From positions 1 to 46,167 of IMG/VR virus record IMGVR_UViG_3300033571_018110: DNA of 46,167 nt. One strand, given 5' to 3'. Every line of letters begins with the position of its first letter. Positions within the stretch are counted from its first letter, which is position 1. Shown one piece after another: positions 8,712 to 16,717 of this stretch. A program made the position numbers and the translations under genes. This DNA comes from a virus. The notes under the pieces are model-generated. The model was not told the origin of the DNA. It searched no databases and saw only the letters and a program-made list of their open reading frames with translations.

Positions 8712-10324
8712 CAAAAAAGTTTGCTTATCCTTGCGGATGTTCATTTAATTTGGTTGAAGCCAATGGTCTACATAAAATAGAATTTGATCCTAACATTGAT
8801 CATATTAATTTAGAGTGTGATAGAACTTGGCAAATTATTTCTGATGGTAACACCAAGGGTTGTTTTCAATTAGAGAGCCGTCTAGGCAGAAGTATGGCTA
8901 AAAAGCTAAAGCCAGAAAATATAGAGCAACTATCTGCTCTGATTAGTATTATGAGGCCAGGATGCTTGGAAGCGGTAAGAGATGGAAAAACCGTTAGTAA
9001 TCATTATATAGATAAAAAGAATGGACTAGAATCTGTTGATTATTTTCATGAGTGTTTAGAGCCAATCTTAGGAAACACCTATGGAGAAATGGTTTATCAA
9101 GAACAGGCAATGGAAATTACAAAAGTTATTGCCGGATTTAATTTGCAAGAAGCAGACATGCTTAGAAAAGCTATTGGTAAGAAAAAACCAGAAGAAATGG
9201 CAAAGGTAAAAAAGAAATTTTTAGAAGGTGCCAAGCAGCTAAATATTGTTACAGAAGATGAAGCTGATCAGATATTCGGATGGATTGAAAAAAGCCAAAG
9301 ATATTCTTTCAATAAGTCTCATTCTGTAAGTTATGCTATTAATGCATATTTATCAGCGTTTACAAAAGCGCATTTCCCCAAAGTATTTTTTGCATCATAT
9401 TTAAGATTTGCTAAAGACAAAATAGATCCACAGGCAGAAATTAAAGAGTTGGTACAAAATGCTGCCGAAATGGATATATCTGTAAACACTCCTGATATTA
9501 GAAACTTAAATGAATTTTTTATACTTAAAAATAACAAGATTTATTTTGGACTAACAGACATAAAAGGAGTAGGAAGATCTGTATTTGAAAAAATAATGAG
9601 CCTTTGTCAAACTATCTCTTTGGAAAATATTACTTGGCCTCAAATGTTATTTTTGATACTCAATAATATTAACTCAACAGCCGCAAAAGCATTGATACAA
9701 AGTGGTGCTACCAATTTTTTTCAGAAAACCAGAAATAGTATGTTATATGAATATAATCTTATTAGTGGATTGACTAAAAAAGAAGCAGAACATATTACAA
9801 GCTATATTGGTTCTATTAAAGATATTAAGCAGGGTTTAGAATTACTATTAACAATGCCCAGGGTGAGCCAAAAAAGAAAACAGGTTATACAGGATCTTAT
9901 TAATTCTTATGTTAATCCTCCTCACTCGTTAGAGGATAGCCCAGAGTGGTTGGCCGATTCTGAAGACTCATTGCTAGGGTGCTCAATTACCTGCTCCAAA
10001 ATAGATATGTATGATATAAGTATGACAAATATCAACTGTAGAGAATTAAAGAATACTACTCAAAAAGATAATCTTATTCTTGCTGGAGAGATAGATTTTA
10101 TTAATGTTACTAAAACAAAGAGTGGAAAAAAGCCAGGAGCAGAAATGGCGTTTGTTACTTTGACAGATTCATTTGGTTCTGTAGACTCAATAGTATTCTT
10201 TCCAGAAAAATATACAGAATATAAAAATTTATTGTTTCCCAATAATATTATTATTGTTAAAGGAAACAAGTCTAAGAACGGAGATGGCCTGATTGTAGAA
10301 AAGGCTTATATCGCAAAGACTTGA
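8708..10324 (+). CDS. dnaE: DNA polymerase III alpha subunit, C-terminal half (fingers, HhH, OB)
   Basis: A protein of 538 residues that continues DnaE where the gene at 5969 stops. It opens with a short segment containing PCGCSF, then CDRTWQIISDGNTKGCFQLES, the DnaE fingers entry. ISIMRPG, YGEMVYQEQAMEI, FNLQEADMLRKAIGKK and YSFNKSHSVSYA follow, all typical DnaE motifs. A helix-hairpin-helix (FGLTDIKGVG, about residues 280-290) and a C-terminal OB fold (about 455-535) complete it. No catalytic aspartate of the palm is in this half. The tau-binding tail of bacterial DnaE is not evident. The site used by the cyanobacterial DnaE intein (FNKSHS) is intact here and is not the split point. The start overlaps the exonuclease stop (ATGA). 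Confidence 0.9.
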   Translation: MTKKFAYPCGCSFNLVEANGLHKIEFDPNIDHINLECDRTWQIISDGNTKGCFQLESRLGRSMAKKLKPENIEQLSALISIMRPGCLEAVRDGKTVSNHYIDKKNGLESVDYFHECLEPILGNTYGEMVYQEQAMEITKVIAGFNLQEADMLRKAIGKKKPEEMAKVKKKFLEGAKQLNIVTEDEADQIFGWIEKSQRYSFNKSHSVSYAINAYLSAFTKAHFPKVFFASYLRFAKDKIDPQAEIKELVQNAAEMDISVNTPDIRNLNEFFILKNNKIYFGLTDIKGVGRSVFEKIMSLCQTISLENITWPQMLFLILNNINSTAAKALIQSGATNFFQKTRNSMLYEYNLISGLTKKEAEHITSYIGSIKDIKQGLELLLTMPRVSQKRKQVIQDLINSYVNPPHSLEDSPEWLADSEDSLLGCSITCSKIDMYDISMTNINCRELKNTTQKDNLILAGEIDFINVTKTKSGKKPGAEMAFVTLTDSFGSVDSIVFFPEKYTEYKNLLFPNNIIIVKGNKSKNGDGLIVEKAYIAKT

Positions 10325-10348
10325 CATTCTATGGGTTGTCCATATAAT
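10321..10348 (+). promoter_or_regulatory. consensus sigma70-type promoter for ssb
   Basis: TTGACA at 10321-10326, a 16-base spacer, and TATAAT at 10343-10348: both hexamers are perfect matches. The -35 box overlaps the polymerase stop codon. Transcription would start near 10355, giving a leader of about 40 bases before the ssb ATG. Confidence 0.8.
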
Positions 10349-10393
10349 ACCTTGTGTTGGAATTTGGTTTTTTACTTTTATAAGGAGTTGCTG

Positions 10394-10762
10394 ATGAATA
10401 TTGTAATGTTAAGAGGTAATCTAGCTAGAGACCCAGAACTTCGTACAGTGGGTTCCGGAGATAAGCAGACAGCAGTAGTAAATTTTACAATTGCTACATC
10501 TCGTGAATTTACCAAGGCTAATGGTACACAAGATAAGATTACTTCGTTTATCCAGTGCGAAGCATGGGATAGTGGTGCCGAGGCTATTGCTTCTTCTTTT
10601 AAGAAGGGTGATCTAGTAATGGTTGAAGGATCGCTTCGTAATGATAGTTGGGAAAAGGATGGCGTAAAGCATTCGACTCTCAAGGTTCGCGTTAATAATT
10701 TTGGTAAGATTGTTAAGACCAAAAGAACAGAAAAGACCACTGAAGAAACCGTTGCCTTCTAA
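10394..10762 (+). CDS. ssb: single-stranded DNA-binding protein (SSB)
   Basis: A protein of 122 residues starting at 10394 after AAGGAG (10382-10387). The ATG at 10331 would add an unrelated leader and is rejected. The bacterial-type OB fold is clear: MNIVMLRGNLARDPELR, VVNFTIATSREF, FIQCEAWDSGAEAIASSFKKGDLVMVEGSL and DGVKHSTLKVRV. It coats ssDNA at the fork and during recombination. The C-terminal tail is only about a dozen residues and ends in EETVAF, so the acidic tip that recruits partners in bacterial SSB is reduced. It is unlike the rest of the operon in having its own consensus promoter and a strong terminator, which implies high independent expression. Confidence 0.93.
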   Translation: MNIVMLRGNLARDPELRTVGSGDKQTAVVNFTIATSREFTKANGTQDKITSFIQCEAWDSGAEAIASSFKKGDLVMVEGSLRNDSWEKDGVKHSTLKVRVNNFGKIVKTKRTEKTTEETVAF

Positions 10763-10774
10763 TAACTTAAGAAT

Positions 10775-10819
10775 CAAGTTCTCTAGTACATTTGTGTGCT
10801 AGAGGACTTGTTCTTTTTT
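10775..10819 (+). terminator. Rho-independent terminator after ssb
   Basis: A 15-bp stem (10775-10789 with 10796-10810, two G-T pairs) has a 6-base loop and is followed by a T-rich tract (10811-10819). The stem ends 27 bases before the glycosyltransferase start, so transcription of that block depends on read-through or an unseen promoter. Confidence 0.85.
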
Positions 10820-10836
10820 AAAACTAGGATTATAGT

Positions 10837-12483
10837 ATGACAAAAAAAAGACTATTTATTGCTAATGATGCCAGTTATTTGGATACTGGATATGGAGTAT
10901 ATGGTAAAGAATTATTGACAAGATTACATAATAGTGGAAAGTATGAAGTAGCCGAATTAGGGTGTTATGGAACAGTTGATAATCCTAGCAACAAAGAGAT
11001 TCCATGGAAGTTTTATCCTAATGCAGTAAATAATAATGACCAAAGGTCAAATGCTTATAAGTCTAATGTCTTAAATCAATTTGGCTTGTGGCGCTTTAAT
11101 AGGGCTATTCTTGATTTTAAGCCGCACATAGTTTTTGACATCAGAGATTATTGGATGTTTGCTTATCAAGAAATGAGCCCCTATAAAAAATATTTTAATT
11201 GGGTTGTAATGCCAGCCACAGACTCTGCTCCTCCAAAAACTGATTGGATGTATACTTATGCAAATGCAGATATAGTTATGCCATATACTAGATGGGCTTT
11301 AAATACTCTAAAGAATTATGGTGGTAAAAAATTAAATATTTTTCCAAAAATAGCAAATGCCGGAATTAATCCGACAGAATTCTATATATTAGAAAATAAA
11401 AAAGACTTCAAAAAACTGTATTTTGGTAGATCTGATGTATTGGTAACAGGCTTAGTTATGAGAAACCAAAAAAGAAAGCTTATATGCGATATGTTAATTG
11501 CATATAAAAAATATCTAACAGCTCTTAAAGAATCAAAGCTAGATGATATATATGATAGATCTATTTTATATTTTCATACTTCTTATCCAGAAGAAAACGG
11601 CTGGGATCTTCCTGCTCTATTAATAGAATTTGGACTATTAGATAAAACATATTTTTCTTATACTTGCAAATCTTGTAATGAATTTTTCCCAAGTAAATTT
11701 CAAGGTGGGGCTAAGATTTGTGAAAATTGTAAGCAACGATCATCATTTATTGTTAGTCCAACTAATGGTGTTAAAACATCAACCCTAAATATCATATATA
11801 ATTTATTTGATATATATATACAATATGCTATCTGTGAAGGCTTTGGTATGCCTCAAATTGAGGCCGCCGCTTGTGGTCTACAAATAGCCTCAGTTGACTA
11901 TAGTGCGATGACGGAAATATGTGAAAATGTACATGGCGTCAAAATACCTGTTAATAGAACATTCAGAGAATTGGAAACTAATGCTGATAGAGTATATCCA
12001 GATAATGATTTTACAGCCAGTATGCTATATCGATTTTTTGTTAACACGCCAGATGAGATTAAACATCATAATAGCTTAAAGATTAGAGAAGCCTGTATTA
12101 ATTATTATACTTGGGACAACGTATATAAGGTTTGGGATGAATGTTTTGATTGTATAGACATTAAAAGCAAAAAAGATTGGAATGATCCAAATATTGATCA
12201 AACATATCATACACAGGTCAAAGTGCCAGATAATCTAAATAACAACGACTTTATAGAATATATTTGTAGAAATATTATTAACGAACCTCAGCTTAGTCAA
12301 ACAGCTAATATACAAACCATAATCAGAGACTTAGATATGAACTTAGTATCTAGAAATGGATTATGTATGTTATTTAATAGAAATCATGCTATTGAGTCTT
12401 TAGATGGATTGCTATCTAACAAAGTTGCATGTGAAAAAATGAGACTAGAACCAAATTTTGTAACCAAAGAAGACTTCCTATGA
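10837..12483 (+). CDS. GT4-like glycosyltransferase with zinc-ribbon insertion
   Basis: A protein of 548 residues, GT-B fold. The N-terminal Rossmann domain begins RLFIANDASYLDTGYGVYG. The C-terminal domain has the family signature CEGFGMPQIEAAACG, with the E-x7-E pair E334 and E342 that binds the sugar-nucleotide donor. Between them is a zinc ribbon, CKSC and CENC (C277, C280, C295, C298), not part of the usual GT4 fold. The last 100 or so residues form an extra helical domain. It leads a run of overlapping genes that includes a nucleotidyltransferase-like protein. The acceptor is unknown: virion protein, host surface or modified DNA base are all possible. Confidence 0.82.
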   Translation: MTKKRLFIANDASYLDTGYGVYGKELLTRLHNSGKYEVAELGCYGTVDNPSNKEIPWKFYPNAVNNNDQRSNAYKSNVLNQFGLWRFNRAILDFKPHIVFDIRDYWMFAYQEMSPYKKYFNWVVMPATDSAPPKTDWMYTYANADIVMPYTRWALNTLKNYGGKKLNIFPKIANAGINPTEFYILENKKDFKKLYFGRSDVLVTGLVMRNQKRKLICDMLIAYKKYLTALKESKLDDIYDRSILYFHTSYPEENGWDLPALLIEFGLLDKTYFSYTCKSCNEFFPSKFQGGAKICENCKQRSSFIVSPTNGVKTSTLNIIYNLFDIYIQYAICEGFGMPQIEAAACGLQIASVDYSAMTEICENVHGVKIPVNRTFRELETNADRVYPDNDFTASMLYRFFVNTPDEIKHHNSLKIREACINYYTWDNVYKVWDECFDCIDIKSKKDWNDPNIDQTYHTQVKVPDNLNNNDFIEYICRNIINEPQLSQTANIQTIIRDLDMNLVSRNGLCMLFNRNHAIESLDGLLSNKVACEKMRLEPNFVTKEDFL

Positions 12484-13238
12484 ATCAGAGTATAAACCCG
12501 ATCCATACACCTTGCAAAAAGTGTGTATTCGCTAAATATGAGAATAAGACACAGATAGACTGTGAACTAAAGTATCTTGATATTTATCGTAATAAAAACA
12601 TAGAAATTTTAGAAGCTTATGATGAAGATCTAGAGTTTTATGTAATAAATCAAAAAAAATGTATTGGCTATAGAGAACCAAAGTGGTTTGATATGGTTGG
12701 TTTATCTAATTCTACTTTAGAAGAAAAAATTACTAAATATAAAGAATTAAATAAAATTCATTATGCTTTAACTATTGATACTCTTAATATGACGGTAGAT
12801 AATTTTGAAAATATTATAAAAAGTGTGTCAGGGTTAAGTATAAAGCCACAAAAATTAATTATTATTAGACACTTGGTAGATAACCACCAACTACCATACA
12901 ATATTATTGAATCAACTTTTAATAAGTATGATATAAAGAATATTTGGCGCATTAAAACGGTACTAGATACAGAATTATCCAGAGGAGACGTTCTTCATCA
13001 AGTAGTGGGTGAAAATAGCAGCTACAGGTTCATCGCATATACTAATGACTGTGATGCTGATCTTAATAAATTAATTGAAAAGGCTAATTCTGTTGTGTAT
13101 GAAAATTTTGACCAATTTAATATACTAACCTTAGAAACAGAAGCCAAGACCATTATCTTTAGTGTGGGTGTCTATAGATACACAAATGCTATGGGCGCAT
13201 CTATACTAGAGAATCAATCAAACTATACTGTAATATGA
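12480..13238 (+). CDS. Cys4-motif protein of unknown function in glycosylation block
   Basis: A protein of 252 residues with ATGA overlaps at both ends. The N-terminal region has four spaced cysteines (C12, C15, C28, C61), in TPCKKCVFA, TQIDCEL and KKCIGYRE, which suggests a bound zinc ion or iron-sulfur cluster. The rest alternates strands and helices, for example KIHYALTIDTLN and KPQKLIIIRHLV. It is loosely reminiscent of a GT-A-like domain, but no DxD motif is convincing. Tight coupling to the GT4 gene and to the nucleotidyltransferase-like gene suggests a role in the same modification pathway. The function is not recognised. Confidence 0.5.
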   Translation: MNQSINPIHTPCKKCVFAKYENKTQIDCELKYLDIYRNKNIEILEAYDEDLEFYVINQKKCIGYREPKWFDMVGLSNSTLEEKITKYKELNKIHYALTIDTLNMTVDNFENIIKSVSGLSIKPQKLIIIRHLVDNHQLPYNIIESTFNKYDIKNIWRIKTVLDTELSRGDVLHQVVGENSSYRFIAYTNDCDADLNKLIEKANSVVYENFDQFNILTLETEAKTIIFSVGVYRYTNAMGASILENQSNYTVI

Positions 13239-13849
13239 ATATTATTATTATAGCCGATAAATTCCAAAAAAGAATGAAATCCAAAGGTTGCGTCGGCTTA
13301 ATAAAAGATAAAAAAAATAAATTCCTATTTCAGAAACAATACGAGTCATTAAAGAAAATTTTTCCCGAATCAAATATTGTATATGTTTATGGTTTTGACG
13401 GAAAAAGAATGGATTCTTATGTAAACAAATATGAAAAGAATTTTTTAGACACTACCTTCATTCATAATGAGCACTATAATAACTATAATACTGCTTATAG
13501 TGTTTATTTATGCAAAGAGTTTTTGAATAACGATTGTTGCATATTATTTGGGGATAATCCTGTACACAAGACCACTTTTAAAAAGTTTGATCCTACAATA
13601 GGTTCCCAGATTTTTTTATCTAATAATGCCCAATCTTCGCTTGGTTCTATAATAAAAGACAATACTATACAGAATATAGCATATGATCTGGATAATAAAT
13701 TATCTGAAATATATTTTTTACAAAAAGATCAAGCATTGTCTCTTTATAATTGTATTGAAACCAAGCAATTTCATCAATATTTTTTATTCGAACTAATAAA
13801 TAAGCTCATAGACAACAAACATAAACTTTATTCTTACAAACATAAATAG
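13235..13849 (+). CDS. nucleotidyltransferase-like / GT-A-fold protein
   Basis: A protein of 204 residues. The N-terminus MNIIIIADKFQKRMKSKGC, followed by a QYESLKKIFPESNIVYVYGFDG segment and then CCILFGDNPV, resembles the Rossmann-like core of sugar-phosphate nucleotidylyltransferases: strand, basic loop, Q-x-L helix, and a GDN acidic motif that binds metal. It is shorter than typical enzymes (240-290 residues) and its catalytic lysine is unclear. It may supply an activated sugar to the neighbouring glycosyltransferases, or may have lost activity. Its start overlaps the upstream stop. Confidence 0.5.
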   Translation: MNIIIIADKFQKRMKSKGCVGLIKDKKNKFLFQKQYESLKKIFPESNIVYVYGFDGKRMDSYVNKYEKNFLDTTFIHNEHYNNYNTAYSVYLCKEFLNNDCCILFGDNPVHKTTFKKFDPTIGSQIFLSNNAQSSLGSIIKDNTIQNIAYDLDNKLSEIYFLQKDQALSLYNCIETKQFHQYFLFELINKLIDNKHKLYSYKHK

Positions 13850-13857
13850 GTTATTAT

Positions 13858-14223
13858 ATGGAATTAGCTATCTATACTTCTAATTTTGCTCAATTCGAAA
13901 ATCTTATTGATTCTGTTCGTACTTTTTTTCATAAAGAATATACAGATATTTTTATCTGCACGCCATTCTTCAATTCTCCTCGTAAAGAATATGCGTGTTT
14001 GCATCCTTTTTATTTGACATTTTTCAAAGGAACTTCTTTATTTTTAACTTTAGAAGATTATATAGAATATAAAGATAATATCATAGGAGAAAAAATTTTG
14101 TTTGTAGATAGTAATATACAAAATAATATTCCAATAGATAGATCAATTTTTAAAGAGTGTAAATTTTTAACATATGACGACAATAAGCAATTAATTATGG
14201 TGAACAATTATGCTATACGATAA
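13858..14223 (+). CDS. hypothetical protein in glycosylation block
   Basis: A protein of 121 residues, unrecognised. It has the look of the first half of a Rossmann or GT-A domain: MELAIYTSNFAQFENLIDSV, then DIFICTPFF, and later KILFVDSN. Part of it may be a cut-down glycosyltransferase. No signal peptide or membrane segment is seen. The stop lies inside the start of the downstream endonuclease gene. Confidence 0.45.
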   Translation: MELAIYTSNFAQFENLIDSVRTFFHKEYTDIFICTPFFNSPRKEYACLHPFYLTFFKGTSLFLTLEDYIEYKDNIIGEKILFVDSNIQNNIPIDRSIFKECKFLTYDDNKQLIMVNNYAIR

Positions 14224-15004
14224 AATGACAGATAAAGACAAAAAAACTTTAATCATTAATGAATATGAAAAAAATAAAAAGTCATTCAAGGATATAGCAG
14301 AAGAGCGTGGCACATATGCCAATAAAATTCGCCGAGACGCTATAAGATTTGCTATATCTATACGAACCAAAAGCGAAGCACAAAAAAATGTTTTATCTAC
14401 TGGTAAAGCAGAACATCCCACAAAAGGCAAGGAAAGAACACAGGAAGAAAAAAATAAAATAGGCCACGGAGTCATGAAATCTTGGGATGAACTTGACGAA
14501 GTTACTCTGCAACAACGAAAAGCAAAAGCCAGAGAAAATTGGGAAAAATTATCAGATGATGAAAAAGCAAACATACTCCATGAAGCTAATATGGCAGTAA
14601 GAGAGAGTAGCAAGCGTGGTTCTAAGTTAGAACTATACTTACTTAATCATTTGATCAAAGAGGGATACAAAGTAGATTTTCATAAAGAGCAAAGCCTACT
14701 AAATACCAAGTTGCAGATCGACCTGTTTCTTCCTAAACTAAATGTAGCAATAGAAGTTGATGGACTAAGCCACTTTGAACCAGTTTGGGGAGAAGATACT
14801 CTAAAAAAGAATCAGAAATATGATAATAAGAAAACAGGACTAATTTTAGGTAAAGGCTTGGTTCTTATTAGGATAATTCAAAAAAAGGACTTTTCTAATT
14901 CAAGAGCACAAGTTATATACTCTCAACTTATCGAACAGCTTAAACAAATAGAACAACAATTTCCAAATAAAGAAGATAGGAATATTACAATAGGAGACAG
15001 ATGA
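14210..15004 (+). CDS. NUMOD3/HTH Vsr-like endonuclease
   Basis: A protein of 264 residues. The N-terminal helix-turn-helix-like segment (SFKDIAEERGTYANKIRRD) is followed by a basic NUMOD3-like stretch (HPTKGKERTQEEKNKIG), a DNA-binding module typical of homing endonucleases. The C-terminal Vsr-like PD-(D/E)XK domain has LQIDLFLP (D171) and AIEVDGLSHFEP (E182, D184, H188), then a helix and the strand GLVLIRI. It is probably a free-standing homing-type or repair nuclease. It overlaps the preceding gene by 14 bases and splits a run of modification genes from a run of DNA-metabolism genes. A start at 14225 is possible. Confidence 0.7.
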   Translation: MLYDKMTDKDKKTLIINEYEKNKKSFKDIAEERGTYANKIRRDAIRFAISIRTKSEAQKNVLSTGKAEHPTKGKERTQEEKNKIGHGVMKSWDELDEVTLQQRKAKARENWEKLSDDEKANILHEANMAVRESSKRGSKLELYLLNHLIKEGYKVDFHKEQSLLNTKLQIDLFLPKLNVAIEVDGLSHFEPVWGEDTLKKNQKYDNKKTGLILGKGLVLIRIIQKKDFSNSRAQVIYSQLIEQLKQIEQQFPNKEDRNITIGDR

Positions 15005-15717
15005 TGGCTAAAAATAAAAAAGAGAACGATCAAGAAATAACAGAGAGCCCCAAGACTGTATCACCCAATGATCTGGAATGGACTGATCATGTGCTAAGTT
15101 TACTTAGTGATGATGAAAAAATAGCTGGTAATCCTACAACAGATGGACTAAGGCGTATTTTTGAAACTGCTCTAAATTGTACGGTTATTCGGGCAGAATC
15201 TTCTGTGGCTCAGTCTCCTTCTGTAGATAATGAGCGTAGGGCCACCGTAGTTCATTCTCTGACCTACATTTTAAACGATGGGTCTGTTGATGATGGAACT
15301 AAATTTCGCACCGTCAGTGGAGCGGCAGACGTTTACTGGGGAAACTGTGATAAGATTTATAGAAATCATCCTGTGGCCGTTGCTGAAACACGAGCAGAAG
15401 GAAGAGCTTTACGAAGAGCCCTTAAATTACGCAAAGTAGTAGCCGCTGAAGAATTAGCAAAAGAAATAGATACTGAACATTTAGAAGAAAATAATATTGG
15501 TAAAATTAATAGCACACAGATAAATTTCTTTGATGTTTTTGGTAAAAGGTTAGATATTAATATTCCTAAATTGTTAGAAAAACTTGCTATCGATAATAGA
15601 AATATCTATAATATTTCGTATGACGATGCTGTTAAAACTATAACAACATTATCTAGTTATCAACAAAGTAATGATATTCCTTCTGATATTAAGGGATATG
15701 ATTCAAACTGGAAATAA
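15004..15717 (+). CDS. putative ssDNA-annealing or recombination-associated protein
   Basis: A protein of 237 residues from ATG 15004. An adjacent ATG at 15001 is too close to GGAG (14993-14996). After a charged N-terminus comes a globular domain with DGLRRIFETALNCTV, ERRATVVHSLTYIL and a helix PVAVAETRAEGRALRRALKL. The AETRAEGRALRRAL helix resembles the core helix of phage Rad52/Erf-type annealing proteins, where a TRAxGRAL pattern is common. That match is short, so the assignment is tentative. The C-terminal 80 residues may be a separate domain. The gene overlaps the upstream nuclease and is followed by a zinc ribbon gene. Confidence 0.4.
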   Translation: MAKNKKENDQEITESPKTVSPNDLEWTDHVLSLLSDDEKIAGNPTTDGLRRIFETALNCTVIRAESSVAQSPSVDNERRATVVHSLTYILNDGSVDDGTKFRTVSGAADVYWGNCDKIYRNHPVAVAETRAEGRALRRALKLRKVVAAEELAKEIDTEHLEENNIGKINSTQINFFDVFGKRLDINIPKLLEKLAIDNRNIYNISYDDAVKTITTLSSYQQSNDIPSDIKGYDSNWK

Positions 15718-15727
15718 GGAGTAACAA

Positions 15728-16057
15728 ATGAAAGTAAAGTATAAGGTTGGCGAAAAATTAGAATTTGAATTAGAAGGCGCTGGTCAAAAAGAAATATTTA
15801 AAGAGCTAGCTCTTATACAAGAAATCTTTGGCGAAGAAAAGTGCGGACTGTGCGGTAGTGGTAACGTCAAGTTTGTTGTTAGAAATGTTGAAGGAAATGA
15901 TTACTATGAACTACGCTGTTCTGACTGTGGTGCCATATTAGCATTTGGTCAACATAAAAAGGGTGGTACTCTTTTTCCAAAACGCAAAGATGATGATGGC
16001 AACTATCTAGCAAATAAGGGTTGGCATAAATGGAGTAAAGACTCTAAGGATAAATAA
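15728..16057 (+). CDS. zinc ribbon protein of DNA-metabolism type
   Basis: A protein of 109 residues with a strong AAGGAG site at 15717-15722. A four-cysteine zinc ribbon, KCGLCGSGN to LRCSDCGA (about residues 39-64), is followed by the basic segment GQHKKGGTLFPKRKD. The acidic N-terminal helix contains QKEIFKELALIQEIFG. This composition suggests a small nucleic-acid or protein-binding adaptor. I recall similar small phage proteins of unknown function. The stop shares a base with the following start (TAATG). Confidence 0.6.
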   Translation: MKVKYKVGEKLEFELEGAGQKEIFKELALIQEIFGEEKCGLCGSGNVKFVVRNVEGNDYYELRCSDCGAILAFGQHKKGGTLFPKRKDDDGNYLANKGWHKWSKDSKDK

Positions 16058-16707
16058 TGTCCCCTCTTTATTTACATAATGGACAATTAATTGCTAAGGG
16101 TGGGGCACTAGGAATAGCACAAGCTTGTTGTTGTAGTGGTGAGTGTTGTTCCAATTACTCTAATTGTACTATTACTATTACTGAAAATTTCAGAAGCTCA
16201 CCACCTAATACTGCAATTTATCAGAGTGGTCAATTTATAAATGATACATTCTTAATTGGTTCATTTAGTATCGAAGGATGCGTATTTTCCTATAGTGCCG
16301 CAGATACTGGAAGTACAGGAGAAAATTGTTTTTTTACTTGGAATTATTCAATATCAAGATCAATCGATTGCGAATGTTGTGCCAACTCATGTTCTAAAAA
16401 TTGTTCTATGGGGGATATTATTTCTGAAGATTCTTATTATGATGAAACTGAAGGATGTGATCAAGAATTCGGTATAGACAGTATTGATGTGGACATTGAT
16501 TGTGAAGCATGTTGTTGTCCTGACTGTGTTGCTCCAGAGGGCGAGATAGCCGAGTGTTGCGACGGAACTTGTAAAAATACGCGCGACGACACAGGATTAT
16601 GTACTAGAGCCGATGGATCGACATTTGAAGCAACATATTCTGATTGTGGCAGAGATGATCAGTCTAATTCCTTTACTTTATGTATACCAGAGAATCCTTT
16701 ACCATAA
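16057..16707 (+). CDS. cysteine-rich protein, possible virion or secreted protein
   Basis: A protein of 216 residues, very rich in Cys. The pattern of clusters (ACCCSGECC, CECCANSC, EACCCPDC, ECCDGTC) recalls disulfide-rich or metal-binding knots. The N-terminal segment LYLHNGQLIAKGG looks like a short beta-hairpin. Only a weak hydrophobic stretch follows, with no clear signal peptide. It is not like the DNA-metabolism neighbours and may be a surface or virion decoration protein. The function is unknown. The cysteines would be reduced in the cytoplasm unless they bind metal. Confidence 0.5.
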   Translation: MSPLYLHNGQLIAKGGALGIAQACCCSGECCSNYSNCTITITENFRSSPPNTAIYQSGQFINDTFLIGSFSIEGCVFSYSAADTGSTGENCFFTWNYSISRSIDCECCANSCSKNCSMGDIISEDSYYDETEGCDQEFGIDSIDVDIDCEACCCPDCVAPEGEIAECCDGTCKNTRDDTGLCTRADGSTFEATYSDCGRDDQSNSFTLCIPENPLP

Positions 16708-16717
16708 AATTATTATT

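Noticed and set aside
7780-8760. Split intein joining the polymerase halves
   Set aside because: No intein block A, B, F or G residues are seen at the end of the N-half or the start of the C-half. The C-half lacks an initial HN-C/S/T pattern, and the gap encodes other proteins.
10331-10393. Upstream ATG of ssb
   Set aside because: It would add an unrelated leader and lacks a ribosome site, whereas ATG 10394 follows AAGGAG and begins the SSB fold.
10808-10836. Promoter for the GT4 gene (TTGTTC / TATAGT)
   Set aside because: The -10-like TATAGT abuts the start codon, so the transcript would begin inside the gene.
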